Shown here one piece after another: positions 17,166-25,782 of a stretch of 64,000 nucleotides of DNA. The notes under the pieces are model-generated. The model did not search any database, was not told where the DNA came from, and saw nothing but the letters and a program-made list of their open reading frames with translations. A program made the translations under genes and the position numbers. Every line of letters starts with the position of its first letter. The first letter of the stretch is position 1. The stretch lies in assembly GCA_044353855.1 (NCBI GenBank), contig JBILBF010000001.1, forward strand, positions 310,001-374,000, given 5' to 3'. Origin of the DNA: UKL13-3 sp044353855 (GTDB taxonomy: Bacteria; Bacteroidota; Bacteroidia; UKL13-3).

Positions 17166-17504
17166 ATGGCAAACCATAAATCAGCAGAAAAAAGAATTCG
17201 CAGCAGCGCAACGAAGCGTTTGAGCAACAGATACCAAGCAAAAAGTACACGTACAGTTGTAAAAACATTACGTGCAACTACCGATAAAGCAGAGGCAGAA
17301 GACTTGTACAAAAAGGTTTCTTCAATGCTTGACAAACTTGCTAAGAAAAATGTAATTCACAAGAAAAAAGCTTCTAACCAAAAATCAAAATTGGCTAAAG
17401 TTGTGAGTAAAATTGGCAAACCAGTAGAAGAGGCTCCTAAAAAAGTTGCTAAAAAAACAACAGCTAAAAAAGGTGCAGCTAAAAAAGTTGCTAAAAAGAA
17501 GTAA
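17166..17504 (+). CDS. rpsT: 30S ribosomal protein S20 with basic C-terminal tail
   Basis: S20 binds 16S rRNA in the body of the small subunit. The N-terminal MANHKSAEKRIRSSATKRL and the helical core to about residue 85 are typical. The protein is 112 aa; most S20 are about 85-90. The extra residues (about 86-112) are a Lys/Ala-rich tail with KKVAKK repeated, like histone H1-type tails, which may add RNA or DNA contacts. A strong promoter lies upstream and a terminator directly downstream, so it is monocistronic. Confidence 0.93.
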   Translation: MANHKSAEKRIRSSATKRLSNRYQAKSTRTVVKTLRATTDKAEAEDLYKKVSSMLDKLAKKNVIHKKKASNQKSKLAKVVSKIGKPVEEAPKKVAKKTTAKKGAAKKVAKKK

Positions 17505-17524
17505 TTGCTTTTTAGTTAGATAGT

Positions 17525-17560
17525 AAAATCCTGTTTCGTTATTCGGAATAGGATTTTTTT
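17525..17560. terminator. Terminator between rpsT and aat
   Basis: An inverted repeat AAAATCCT / AGGATTTT with an inner stem TTTCG / CGGAA around a TTATT loop, followed by a run of seven T. It serves rpsT, and its A run on the left may serve the converging aat gene. Confidence 0.85.
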
Positions 17561-18128
17561 ATCTCAGTGCATCAAGTAGTTTTTCAAGGTATTCTTCTTG
17601 TGTTATCTCAATACCGCCTAAACTTTTTAAATGGTCGGTGATGTATTGTGTATCTAACAATTCCATTTCTCGGAGTTTCATCCACTCAATTAAATATACC
17701 AGTGCCACTTTCGAGGCATCACGTTCAGTATGAAACATGCTCTCGCCAAAAAAAGCCTTCCCCATTGCCACTCCATATAATCCTCCAACCAGCGCTCCTT
17801 GTTGGTTACAAACCTCAAAACTATAGGCATATTCCATGTTATGCAGTTCATTAAAAACCTCGATAATCTCATCGCTGATCCAACGTTCGTTTCTGTTAGC
17901 ACAATGCCTAATTACTTTATCAAAATTTCTATTTATGCTAATGGTATATTTACCCGACCGAAGCGTTTGATTGAGCGATTTACTTATGTTGAATCCATCC
18001 AACGGAATAATACCTCGCATCCGTGGTTCATACCAATTAATTGAATCGTTATCGTCACTATCAGCCATCGGAAAAATACCCATGGTATATCCATGCAATA
18101 CTTGCTGCGGACTAAGTATTGAAGCCAT
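17559..18128 (-). CDS. aat: Leucyl/phenylalanyl-tRNA-protein transferase
   Basis: Transfers Leu or Phe from aminoacyl-tRNA to N-terminal Lys/Arg of proteins, marking them for ClpS/ClpP degradation (N-end rule). The 189-aa protein has the family motifs GYTMGIFPM, INWYEPRMRGIIPLD, NRNERWISDEI and GGLYGVAMGKAFFGESMFH. The start overlaps the last base of the yihY stop, so translation is probably coupled to the upstream membrane protein gene. Its stop sits in the bidirectional terminator. Confidence 0.93.
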   Translation of the reverse strand: MASILSPQQVLHGYTMGIFPMADSDDNDSINWYEPRMRGIIPLDGFNISKSLNQTLRSGKYTISINRNFDKVIRHCANRNERWISDEIIEVFNELHNMEYAYSFEVCNQQGALVGGLYGVAMGKAFFGESMFHTERDASKVALVYLIEWMKLREMELLDTQYITDHLKSLGGIEITQEEYLEKLLDALR

Positions 18129-19453
18129 TATAAATCGACTATATTTTTATTTGCAGGAGAGGCGCACATAGCATCTTCCATTTCATTGTATAGGTGTTTG
18201 AGTTGATGATACGATTCGGCAGATGAGGATCTCCTGAGTTCACCTAACCCATTTAGTTTATGTATAATAAAACCAATCGTAAGTTTTGCAACATCAACTG
18301 CCGGGGTATATATTGTATCTTTTGTTTGAGGGTCTATGGATTCCACAACTAACTTTGCTTTCATGCTATTTTGCACTACTACTCTACATTGATTAGCTGG
18401 AATATCAAGCCTTGTTGAAATATCAACAATGGTTGGTGGAATTTCGCCATTGGCAAATTGTTTGGCTATAAAATGAATGATATACAAATGATATAATATA
18501 CGTTGCTCTGCACTAATATTTTTAGTTTGCTGTTCCCCTTCAAAATGTATGACGTTTTGAATAGAATAAGATATTTCGGCACCTATAAGCACTATGGTCC
18601 AGCTAAAATAAAGCCAAGTAATAAACAAAGGAATGGAAGCAAAACTTCCATAAATTGCATTTGAGCTAGACACCCCTACTTGAAATTCAATATAGGCCCA
18701 CTGAAACAGTTGAAAAAATGTACCTGCTATAATTCCGGCAACCATTGCCGCTTTTATTTTTACTCGCGTATTGGGCATAACCATATACACCAAAAAAAAC
18801 AAGAACCATGTGCTTACATAGGGTATAAACTTGATGGAAATAATAATGAGCTGTTTCACCGCATCTCCAAATACAGAAAGTGTTTCGGCCAGCTCATTAA
18901 TTTGAGTAGAAATAAAAATATTAATCGACCCAGTAACAATAATAAAAACTGGAGCAACAACCATAATAGCTAAATAGTCGGTGAATTTGCGCGTCCATGT
19001 GCGAGCTGTTTTTACATACCAAATAGAATTGAGGGCATCTTCAATATTTCCCAATACTTGCACTACAGACCAAATTAATAATACAAACCCAAAACCGGCA
19101 ACCCAACCACCACTTGTACGTTGCAACATATTGTGTGAGTAACTTAACAAGTTATCACGCACTTGAGGCTGACTTACAAATGCTTTGGAGAGTTGATCTT
19201 GAATATATTGTTCGAGCCCGAAACCTTGTGCAATACCAAATATCATAGCCAATACCGGCACAATAGAAAGCAATGTATAATAGGTAAGTGCCGATGAGCG
19301 AAGGATTAATTGTTTCTCATTAAAATCCTTCACACTAAGTAATACGATGCGAATGCTTTTGATAAACGCTCGTTGCCACTTCGGAAATTTTTCCAGCCTT
19401 ACATGCCAAATATCTTTGGTTATAAATTCTTTGTATTGTTTGAAGGATGCCAT
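18128..19453 (-). CDS. YihY/BrkB-family inner-membrane protein
   Basis: A 441-aa protein with about six membrane helices between residues 40 and 300. LRSSALTYYTLLSIVPVLAMIFG is the family's first-helix signature, and YGSFASIPLFITWLYFSW near 265-285 is the conserved later part. The C-terminal 130 residues are soluble and helical, with a winged-helix-like segment (PPTIVDISTRLDIPANQCRVVV). The family was once named ribonuclease BN, but that activity belongs to another protein; its role is unknown. It overlaps aat by 1 nt. Confidence 0.85.
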   Translation of the reverse strand: MASFKQYKEFITKDIWHVRLEKFPKWQRAFIKSIRIVLLSVKDFNEKQLILRSSALTYYTLLSIVPVLAMIFGIAQGFGLEQYIQDQLSKAFVSQPQVRDNLLSYSHNMLQRTSGGWVAGFGFVLLIWSVVQVLGNIEDALNSIWYVKTARTWTRKFTDYLAIMVVAPVFIIVTGSINIFISTQINELAETLSVFGDAVKQLIIISIKFIPYVSTWFLFFLVYMVMPNTRVKIKAAMVAGIIAGTFFQLFQWAYIEFQVGVSSSNAIYGSFASIPLFITWLYFSWTIVLIGAEISYSIQNVIHFEGEQQTKNISAEQRILYHLYIIHFIAKQFANGEIPPTIVDISTRLDIPANQCRVVVQNSMKAKLVVESIDPQTKDTIYTPAVDVAKLTIGFIIHKLNGLGELRRSSSAESYHQLKHLYNEMEDAMCASPANKNIVDL

Positions 19454-19481
19454 GTTGGAACAAAAGTAAGGAATGAAATGG

Positions 19482-19823
19482 TTAAAACACCTGCCACCAT
19501 TTCTTTTCGAAAGCTACATACACTCCATCACTCCTTGTTTCAGTTGGGTAAGTGTTTACAAAATCGCCTTGTGTGCCTCGGCCTGTTTGCACATTAAAGC
19601 GGTAACGGTGCACAGGGCAAACCAACATATTGTTTTCGCAATATCCTCCCATACCAAAACGAGCTCCAGCATGAGGACACTTGTCTTCCAAGGCAAAATA
19701 GCCCATATCAGTGCGTGTTAAACAGATTCGCTTTCCTTCAATATCAACGCTACGTGCACTGTTCACACGTTGTGGTTCATCTCCATGTTTTTCAAAATCA
19801 TATACTTTATACCAGCGTTGCAT
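19482..19823 (-). CDS. Rieske 2Fe-2S ferredoxin-like protein
   Basis: A 113-aa soluble Rieske protein. Both ligand pairs are intact: Cys49-Pro-His51 in CPHAGARFG and Cys69-x2-His72 in CPVHRYRFN. It has no signal peptide or membrane helix, as in nitrite-reductase small subunits and dioxygenase ferredoxins. No partner oxygenase or reductase gene is adjacent, so its redox partner is unknown. It contrasts with the ligand-poor Rieske-like lipoprotein at 15.3 kb. Confidence 0.88.
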   Translation of the reverse strand: MQRWYKVYDFEKHGDEPQRVNSARSVDIEGKRICLTRTDMGYFALEDKCPHAGARFGMGGYCENNMLVCPVHRYRFNVQTGRGTQGDFVNTYPTETRSDGVYVAFEKKWWQVF

Positions 19824-19962
19824 ATTCGGTTGATAGGTTGATAAGGTTATTGGTTATTGAACTGCGTGAAGTTGTTCGCAGTCCACTGTCGGCAGTCTAC
19901 TGTAGCTTTTGGTAAATTATGTATTACTTTTTCTTTCGAAATTCGAATTTTTTGCTTCGACT

Positions 19963-20409
19963 TTAATCCCCTATCGGAGTTAAAATCAACTTCATTTGAA
20001 TCGTAGTCTGATCCTGTTTTAACAACACAATCAATGTATCCTCTTGTAGTTTTTCTATTGGCACCATTTTTTCTTTTTTGTCCTCTTTGTTATCTATTAT
20101 AAACCTGATATTGTTTCCGCTAAAAGCCCATTCGCCTCCAGAACTTGCTGCTGCATTTCCTGTCATATAAGTGCCGTCATCTTTAAATTCGTAAATGTTT
20201 TTCATCATCACACCTCTGAGCATAAGCTCCGTGCGGTGTTGCATATTCCCTTGCATAGTATCGCTTTGTACCATCGCTTCTGTTTCGTTTATAAATAATA
20301 CGTTACTCACTTGCCAACGCTTGCACAGCATTTTTTCGCGTTTACCGTTACAGCTTGCAAGGCCTAATAAGCCTAATAGTACTAAGGTGAAATACCATTT
20401 GTTTGTCAT
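19963..20409 (-). CDS. Lipoprotein with lipocalin-like domain
   Basis: A 148-aa protein with a lipobox (LLGLASC, Cys20) and a beta-rich remainder. The pattern LCKRWQVSNVLF ... YEFKDDGTYM ... GEWAFSGNNIRF is that of the small lipocalin-like lipoproteins common in Bacteroidota, which lie on the periplasmic or outer-membrane side. A ligand is not known. The 139-nt gap on the Rieske side holds an ACTGCG/CGCAGT hairpin and the TTTCGAA-type repeat. Confidence 0.65.
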   Translation of the reverse strand: MTNKWYFTLVLLGLLGLASCNGKREKMLCKRWQVSNVLFINETEAMVQSDTMQGNMQHRTELMLRGVMMKNIYEFKDDGTYMTGNAAASSGGEWAFSGNNIRFIIDNKEDKKEKMVPIEKLQEDTLIVLLKQDQTTIQMKLILTPIGD

Positions 20410-20482
20410 TGTATGAGATAAATTTTGAGATAAATGTAGCAGAAAAATTTATTTTCGCCCTACTTCAAATCAATAATTTAAT

Positions 20483-21697
20483 ATGAAAACTGTTGACGCT
20501 ATAAATTTTGCAGGCAAAAAAGCCCTTATCCGTGTTGATTTTAATGTCCCTTTAGATAAAAAAACATTCGCCATTACAGATGATGCTCGTATCAAAGCGG
20601 CTATTCCTACTATCAAAAAGATAATAGCCGATGGAGGTGCTGTAATATTGATGTCTCATCTTGGAAGACCCCTTAAAAAATTGAATGAAGACGGAACAAT
20701 AGATGTAACAAAATATACCTTAAAAAATGTTGTACAAAAAGTGAGTGAGCTAACGGGCTTATCCGTAAAATTTGCAGCTGATTGCATGGGTGAAGAAACG
20801 GCTACTTTGGCAAACAACTTAAACGCAGGGGAAATTTTGTTGCTTGAGAATTTACGTTTTTATGCAGCAGAAGAAAAAGGAGATGCGGCTTTTGCTGAAA
20901 AATTATCTGCATATGGTGATGTTTATGTGAATGATGCTTTTGGAACCGCACACCGCGCACATGCAAGTACGGCTATTATTGCACAGTTTTTTCCAACAGC
21001 AAAATGTTTTGGTTTTGTAATGGCTCAAGAAGTTGCCAATGCCGAAAAATTGATGACCAATGCTGAGCGACCATTCACGGCAATTACAGGTGGCGCAAAG
21101 GTTTCGGATAAATTATTAATATTAGAAAACTTACTGAATACCGTTGATAATTTAATTATTGGAGGAGGAATGGCCTATACCTTTTTAAAATCTATGGGCT
21201 ATGAAATTGGTTCATCGCTTTGCGAAGAAGACCGTTTGGACCTTTGCCAACAATTGATGAAAAAAGCTAAAGAGAAAGGTGTTAAGTTATTATTGCCTAT
21301 AGACTCAGTTGTAGCAGATGCATTTAGCAATGAAGCCAACCACAACATTTGCGATAATAAATTGATAGAAAAAGGTTGGATGGGCTTGGATATCGGACCT
21401 GTGGCAACAATTGAGTTTAGTACTGTAATTAAAAACTCGAAAACCATTTTATGGAATGGCCCTATGGGTGTATTTGAAATGAGCAACTACGAAAACGGAA
21501 CAAAAGGTGTTGCCGATGCCGTTGTAGAGGCCACTAAAAATGGTGCATTCAGCTTAATTGGCGGTGGCGATAGCGCAGCGGCAGTAGCCAAGTTTGGATA
21601 TGAAAACAAGGTGAGTTATGTATCAACTGGTGGTGGGGCTTTGTTGGAATATTTTGAAGGAAAAGAGTTGCCTGGAATTAAAGCTATTAACTCCTAA
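20483..21697 (+). CDS. pgk: Phosphoglycerate kinase
   Basis: Glycolytic and gluconeogenic enzyme interconverting 1,3-bisphosphoglycerate and 3-phosphoglycerate with ADP/ATP. The 404-aa sequence is complete: LIRVDFNVP (16-24), MSHLGRP, the substrate Arg/His region ENLRFYAAEE, GGAKVSDKL, and the C-terminal nucleotide loop IGGGDSAAAV. A TATTTTCG box similar to -7 lies about 25 nt before the ATG. It is followed by a VanZ-like gene with its own promoter box. Confidence 0.97.
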   Translation: MKTVDAINFAGKKALIRVDFNVPLDKKTFAITDDARIKAAIPTIKKIIADGGAVILMSHLGRPLKKLNEDGTIDVTKYTLKNVVQKVSELTGLSVKFAADCMGEETATLANNLNAGEILLLENLRFYAAEEKGDAAFAEKLSAYGDVYVNDAFGTAHRAHASTAIIAQFFPTAKCFGFVMAQEVANAEKLMTNAERPFTAITGGAKVSDKLLILENLLNTVDNLIIGGGMAYTFLKSMGYEIGSSLCEEDRLDLCQQLMKKAKEKGVKLLLPIDSVVADAFSNEANHNICDNKLIEKGWMGLDIGPVATIEFSTVIKNSKTILWNGPMGVFEMSNYENGTKGVADAVVEATKNGAFSLIGGGDSAAAVAKFGYENKVSYVSTGGGALLEYFEGKELPGIKAINS

Positions 21698-21775
21698 AAT
21701 TGGCATTCAAATTTCGAAAAGCGAGCATACAATATTAGTTAACAAAACAGAACATGTTTAGGTCTTTTTCGTTTC

Positions 21776-21783
21776 TACTTTTG
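21776..21783 (+). promoter_or_regulatory. -7 box upstream of the VanZ-like gene
   Basis: TACTTTTG matches TAnnTTTG; the ATG at 21806 lies 22 nt downstream. No clear -33 TTTG is seen. Confidence 0.45.
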
Positions 21784-21805
21784 AATTTAATTGTTCGTAT
21801 GTAAC

Positions 21806-22195
21806 ATGAAGCCAACTATATCAAACTATCGTTATGCTTTATTATGGGCTTTGTTCATTCTATTTGCTACCATTGCCAATACTTCTACTTTAGAAAGTCT
21901 TTCTCTAAAAAGCTTGTTTGCTTTTGATAAGCCCATTCATGCATTATTATTTGGAATACAAGCTTGGTTGCTCTTAAAAGCTAGGCTAAAAACACCTTTC
22001 GTATCTGCAACAAAAATTATCGTTTTTGCCTGCATTGCTTCAGCAGCTTTTGGTATACTTACTGAAGTACTTCAGGGGTGGATTACCACTTCGCGTACCT
22101 TTGATTTTTATGATATGTTAGCGGATATATTAGGCTGTATAATAGTTGGGGCCTGGTTTTGGCAAAAACGAAAACGGCTTACACAACAGGTTTAA
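21806..22195 (+). CDS. VanZ-family membrane protein
   Basis: A 129-aa protein with four predicted membrane helices. The pattern DKPIHALLFGIQAWLL and GILTEVLQGWITTSRTFDFYDMLADILG is the VanZ-like signature (acidic and His residues at helix ends, then E-x2-Q and D-x2-D/N). The start ATG 21806 is preferred over an in-frame TTG at 21791. Resistance cannot be inferred; most VanZ-like proteins have no known role. Its 3' end overlaps the converging paaD gene by 17 nt. Confidence 0.8.
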   Translation: MKPTISNYRYALLWALFILFATIANTSTLESLSLKSLFAFDKPIHALLFGIQAWLLLKARLKTPFVSATKIIVFACIASAAFGILTEVLQGWITTSRTFDFYDMLADILGCIIVGAWFWQKRKRLTQQV

Positions 22196-22664
22196 ATCCT
22201 TCAAACGCTTGCAAACAATCATTACAATAATGCATGCTGCGGCAAAGAGTTGGTCCAAAAGGGCTTTTCATTTCGGTGTTTTTGCTTTCACAAAAGGGGC
22301 ATTGCGTGTGTTCCAATAGTTCAAGTGTTACTTCGCCTTGGTGTTTTACAGGAGGAGCCAAGCCATGTTTTTTTAAGCACATTAAGCCACGTGCTGTTAA
22401 TTTGTTACTATCCCAGGGTTTATCAAAAGTGGTTACAACTTCTACCGTTTCAATACCCATTTCTTTTAACCGGTCGCTCACCATTCCTTCCATCATTTTG
22501 ATAGCAGGGCAGCCGGTAAATGTTGGAGTCATTTCGACATAAACGCTACTTTCGCCACGTACTTCTACTTTGGTAATAATACCCATATCTACCATGCTAA
22601 GTGTTGGTATTTCTGGGTCTTTTACAACCTCCAGCGCTTGCCATATTTGTTGCTCGGTAAACAT
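22179..22664 (-). CDS. paaD: Phenylacetyl-CoA epoxidase subunit PaaD
   Basis: A 161-aa protein with an N-terminal MIP18/DUF59 domain (VKDPEIPTLSMVDMGII, PTFTGCPAIKMMEG) and a C-terminal four-cysteine patch (CPFC ... C ... CNDC). This is the PaaD form thought to help assemble or mature the epoxidase. It is the last gene of the paaABCD run, 54 nt after paaC. PaaE, the reductase, is not in this window. Confidence 0.92.
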   Translation of the reverse strand: MFTEQQIWQALEVVKDPEIPTLSMVDMGIITKVEVRGESSVYVEMTPTFTGCPAIKMMEGMVSDRLKEMGIETVEVVTTFDKPWDSNKLTARGLMCLKKHGLAPPVKHQGEVTLELLEHTQCPFCESKNTEMKSPFGPTLCRSMHYCNDCLQAFEGFKPVV

Positions 22665-22718
22665 TATTTTGTTGTTGGAATTAGGTTATTATAAAAGAAA
22701 AGAGAACTGTTTATTATC

Positions 22719-23474
22719 CTACCATTCAGCACTTGGATCCACTCTAAACACTTCACTCATTTCTTCAACCAAGGGGTCTAAATGTTCCGTATGGAATCCT
22801 TTACGTCCTCCTAGCTTTGGTTCCCAGGTATTACTTTCAGGTATACTTAGTGTAGCTTTATGTAAAACGGGAGCAATTGTATCTAACCATTGTTTTTTTA
22901 ACTCGCCTTCACCAGCAAATATGTTTTCTGAAATTAAGTGCTTTTCAAACTCCCCTTCTTCAAAAATTCCAATTGCATAATTCCATGCTTCGTTTAATGC
23001 GGACTGCATTCTTAAATGACTTTCTTCGGTAGCAACACCAAGTTTCACAATCCAAGTATTGGCATGAAAAACATGGTATTTTAACTCTCCTTTTATTTTA
23101 CGGGCAACTTTTGCTAGTGGTTCATAACTTGAATTTGCTAGCATTTCAAAGCGCAATTGATCAGCCGTATCATATAAAAAATGACGCATTAAACTAAAGT
23201 CATAATCTCCATTAGGTAGTTCTACAAATTGTGCATTGTGAAACTGATTTGCATTTCTGGTAAAAGCAACTGTGTCGGGTTCCTGCTCTCCTAGTTCGTG
23301 CAACAACTGAAACAAAGCTAATGACTGACCAATTTTATCTTGAGCCATAGAAGAAAAGGCAATGTCTTCTTCTAATATTGGACCTAAACCCGTCCATTCG
23401 CTATTTCGATGTCCAATAATTAATAAATCATCGGCCATTTTATACAACAATTCTTTTATTGCTTGTGTATTCAT
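22719..23474 (-). CDS. paaC: Phenylacetyl-CoA epoxidase subunit PaaC
   Basis: The non-catalytic ferritin-like subunit (251 aa) that pairs with PaaA. The helical core carries LLYKMADDLLIIGHRNSEWTG, EDIAFSSMAQDKIGQS and the GELKYHVFHANTWI segment, all typical. Ligand positions of the diiron site are degenerate in PaaC, in line with a structural role. It starts 4 nt after paaB. Confidence 0.94.
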   Translation of the reverse strand: MNTQAIKELLYKMADDLLIIGHRNSEWTGLGPILEEDIAFSSMAQDKIGQSLALFQLLHELGEQEPDTVAFTRNANQFHNAQFVELPNGDYDFSLMRHFLYDTADQLRFEMLANSSYEPLAKVARKIKGELKYHVFHANTWIVKLGVATEESHLRMQSALNEAWNYAIGIFEEGEFEKHLISENIFAGEGELKKQWLDTIAPVLHKATLSIPESNTWEPKLGGRKGFHTEHLDPLVEEMSEVFRVDPSAEW

Positions 23475-23478
23475 TTCT

Positions 23479-23871
23479 CTATGCTTCTTTACGGGCCACC
23501 AATGTTCCGTTGGCCTTTTTATACTTGTTAATTTTGTCCATTACTTTATATCCGCCTGCTTCGCGGTATTGTTTTTCGGGTATGGTTTCAAACATATCTT
23601 GGTCATCATATTCGGTGCAAAAAACAGTGCTTGTTTTCACCACCCAAATATTTGCTGTAATCCCTCTTCTGCCGTATTGGTCCATGCCAAATAATAATGC
23701 CATTTCAGGATTTGGAGCATGCACAATTCCTACATGCATATGTTGGTCGCCACGCTTTTTCTGATGAAACACTTCATAGGTTTCCCAATTGTCCATAGGC
23801 GTTAATGGATCAATAGTCATGTCTTCAGAAATTTGTTCGCGTGTGATGCGAGGGTCGAGCGATTTTATCAT
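23479..23871 (-). CDS. paaB: Phenylacetyl-CoA epoxidase subunit PaaB
   Basis: A 130-aa small subunit that bridges PaaAC units. The core WETYEVFHQKKRGDQHMHVGIVHAPNPEMAL and the TANIWVVKTSTV segment are conserved. It is longer than enterobacterial PaaB (about 95 aa) at both ends, with an N-terminal ITREQISEDMTIDPL extension and a C-terminal basic tail. It lies 7 nt after paaA and 4 nt before paaC. Confidence 0.92.
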   Translation of the reverse strand: MIKSLDPRITREQISEDMTIDPLTPMDNWETYEVFHQKKRGDQHMHVGIVHAPNPEMALLFGMDQYGRRGITANIWVVKTSTVFCTEYDDQDMFETIPEKQYREAGGYKVMDKINKYKKANGTLVARKEA

Positions 23872-23878
23872 AGTGCTA

Positions 23879-24883
23879 TTAAGCTAATGGTGTAACGTAT
23901 TTTTCTGTTTTGTTAAACAATGCTTTCCGCACCCAACGACCTCTTTCTTCGGCCATTTTTCTTACTGCTAACCTTTCAGCATTACACGGCCCGCCTCCAT
24001 TAATTACGCGTTTAAATTCATCCCAATCAGGTTCAGTGTATTCCCATTTTCCTCCCGATTTATAATTCGCGTCTTCAACTTTTTTCAACTTTTCATCGGG
24101 TAATGTCAATCCTAAATCCCAAATCTTAGGAACATACATATTCAAAAATTGTTGGCGCATATCATCGTTACTTGCCATCTTTACTTTCCACCTCATCAAT
24201 ATTTCTGTATGTGCCGATAGTTTATCGCTAGGACCAAAAAAATGCATAATAGGTGGCCACCATCTGGTTAATGCTTCTTGAACCATTTTTCGTTGGATAG
24301 GAGTGCCTGTTGCAAGCGTTACTACATTATCGTGGCCGTATTTTAAATGGAAACTTTCTTCAGTACAAATTCTATCTAATGCACGGCAGTATGGCCCATA
24401 ACTTCCTTTTGCATTTGCCACTTGGTTAATAATTGCTCCGGCATCAATAAGCCAAGCAATAATGCAAGCGTCTGCCCAAGTATATGCAGGATAGTTAAAT
24501 ACATTTGAATATTTTGATTTACCGGTGATTAAATCATTGGTCATGTCTTCGCGACTTTTACCCAATGTTTCGGCAGCACTGTACAATAGTTGAGCATGTC
24601 CAACTTCATCTTGCACTTTTGCCATTAACGCCATCTTACGTCTAAAGCCTGGTGCGCGCGTAATCCATGTTCCTTCGGGTAAAGCCCCAATAATTTCAGA
24701 ATGGGCGTGTTGCTCAATCATTCTAATGAGTTGTTTGCGGTATTCTTTTGGCATCCAATCTTTGGGTTCTATTTTATCCCCCTTAGCAATGCGTGATTCA
24801 AATTCCGCTAGTTTAATAGGATCCTCTCCAGCCAATATTCCATTAGCTTTTTCATTAGGATCGATGTAAGCATTTCCGTACAT
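23879..24883 (-). CDS. paaA: Phenylacetyl-CoA epoxidase catalytic subunit PaaA
   Basis: Catalytic diiron subunit (334 aa) of the ring-1,2-epoxidase that makes the aromatic ring of phenylacetyl-CoA reactive under oxic conditions. Diiron ligand motifs include EIIGALPEG, KVQDEVGHAQLLY (ExxH) and CTEESFHLKYGHDN (ExxH). It is the first gene of the operon, read away from the tetR gene, which lies 175 nt upstream on the same strand. The presence of paaABCD means aerobic phenylacetate breakdown; ligase and later enzymes are elsewhere. Confidence 0.95.
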   Translation of the reverse strand: MYGNAYIDPNEKANGILAGEDPIKLAEFESRIAKGDKIEPKDWMPKEYRKQLIRMIEQHAHSEIIGALPEGTWITRAPGFRRKMALMAKVQDEVGHAQLLYSAAETLGKSREDMTNDLITGKSKYSNVFNYPAYTWADACIIAWLIDAGAIINQVANAKGSYGPYCRALDRICTEESFHLKYGHDNVVTLATGTPIQRKMVQEALTRWWPPIMHFFGPSDKLSAHTEILMRWKVKMASNDDMRQQFLNMYVPKIWDLGLTLPDEKLKKVEDANYKSGGKWEYTEPDWDEFKRVINGGGPCNAERLAVRKMAEERGRWVRKALFNKTEKYVTPLA

Positions 24884-25058
24884 AGTTTTTAATTATTAAG
24901 TTTGTTACGTTGATTCGTTTGTTGCGTTATCTTTCAAACCCTTTTATTCAATCAACTTCTCTTGTGTTTATATATTGTATTGTCTAGCATTAAATGGTTG
25001 TTTCAAAATAGCCGACCAAGTCAACCTCATTATCCAACCAACTCAATCAACTAACCCA

Positions 25059-25670
25059 TTATGGTTTATAATTCAAATCTGTTACTAATTTTTTGCGCAA
25101 GCCACCCATTATAAAGTCACTTAGTTTTGTTGCAATTTCAGCCGCGTTCATTTTACCTTTTGGGTTGTACCACTCATTAATCCAATTTACTGTAGATAAT
25201 ATGATAAGCGTTGCAAATTTTTGGTCTACATCTGCAAATACATCTTCATCTACTCCCTCTCTTAAAATTACTTTTAATTCATTTTCATATGCATCTCGTA
25301 AGGTTTTGAACTCGGTTAATTGGGGTTCGCTTAAACTTCTCCACTCATGCAAAAACACCGCACTTTGGTTTATGTTTTCAGATATAATATGTACATGGTT
25401 TTTTATAGCCAACCTTAGTTTTTCTTCTGCATTAAAATAAATATCATTTACCTCAGCTATACTAGCCACAAGTTTATCGGCAGTGGCAAAACAAATCGTG
25501 TCTAAAATCTCTTCCTTAGATTTGATGTGATGATACAAACTCGCTGCTTCTATACCTAACTCAGTTGCTATATCGCGCATGCTGGTTGCGGCATACCCTT
25601 TTTCTTTAAACATTTTTGCAGCAGTATGTATAATTTGTTCTTTTCTGCTGATGCTGAGCGTATCCGACAT
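25059..25670 (-). CDS. TetR-family regulator, probable PaaR-like repressor
   Basis: A 203-aa TetR protein. The helix-turn-helix is in residues 28-50 (SMRDIATELGIEAASLYHHIKSK), and the C-terminal ligand domain resembles the acyl-CoA-sensing type. The gene sits directly upstream of paaA on the same strand and has a good palindrome 3 nt before its own start codon, so self-repression and control of paaABCD are likely. The effector would be phenylacetyl-CoA by analogy to PaaR; this is inference. Confidence 0.83.
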   Translation of the reverse strand: MSDTLSISRKEQIIHTAAKMFKEKGYAATSMRDIATELGIEAASLYHHIKSKEEILDTICFATADKLVASIAEVNDIYFNAEEKLRLAIKNHVHIISENINQSAVFLHEWRSLSEPQLTEFKTLRDAYENELKVILREGVDEDVFADVDQKFATLIILSTVNWINEWYNPKGKMNAAEIATKLSDFIMGGLRKKLVTDLNYKP

Positions 25671-25673
25671 AAA

Positions 25674-25689
25674 CCTAATGATCGTTAGG
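25674..25689. promoter_or_regulatory. PaaR-like TetR operator
   Basis: The near-palindrome CCTAATGATCGTTAGG lies 3 nt upstream of the tetR ATG and 93 nt from the decayed reductase gene. It fits the pattern CNAACGNNCGTTNG reported for Thermus PaaR at all but one position. It would control the tetR side and once the reductase side. No second exact copy was found before paaA. Confidence 0.6.
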
Positions 25690-25782
25690 CAAAACTATTA
25701 TTATTCTGTTAAAAACCAAGAATAATTTAAAGCGCTCGCAATTACTGTTCAAACTGTTACCTTAACCAACTAAAAATAAACT

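Noticed and set aside
19824..19962. Hairpin ACTGCG/CGCAGT and TTTCGAA repeat as a mobile element
   Set aside because: Too short and without terminal repeats or a transposase; reported only as a relative of the 7-bp repeat.
21806..22195. VanZ-like gene as teicoplanin resistance
   Set aside because: VanZ-like domains are widespread without any link to resistance, and no van cluster is nearby.
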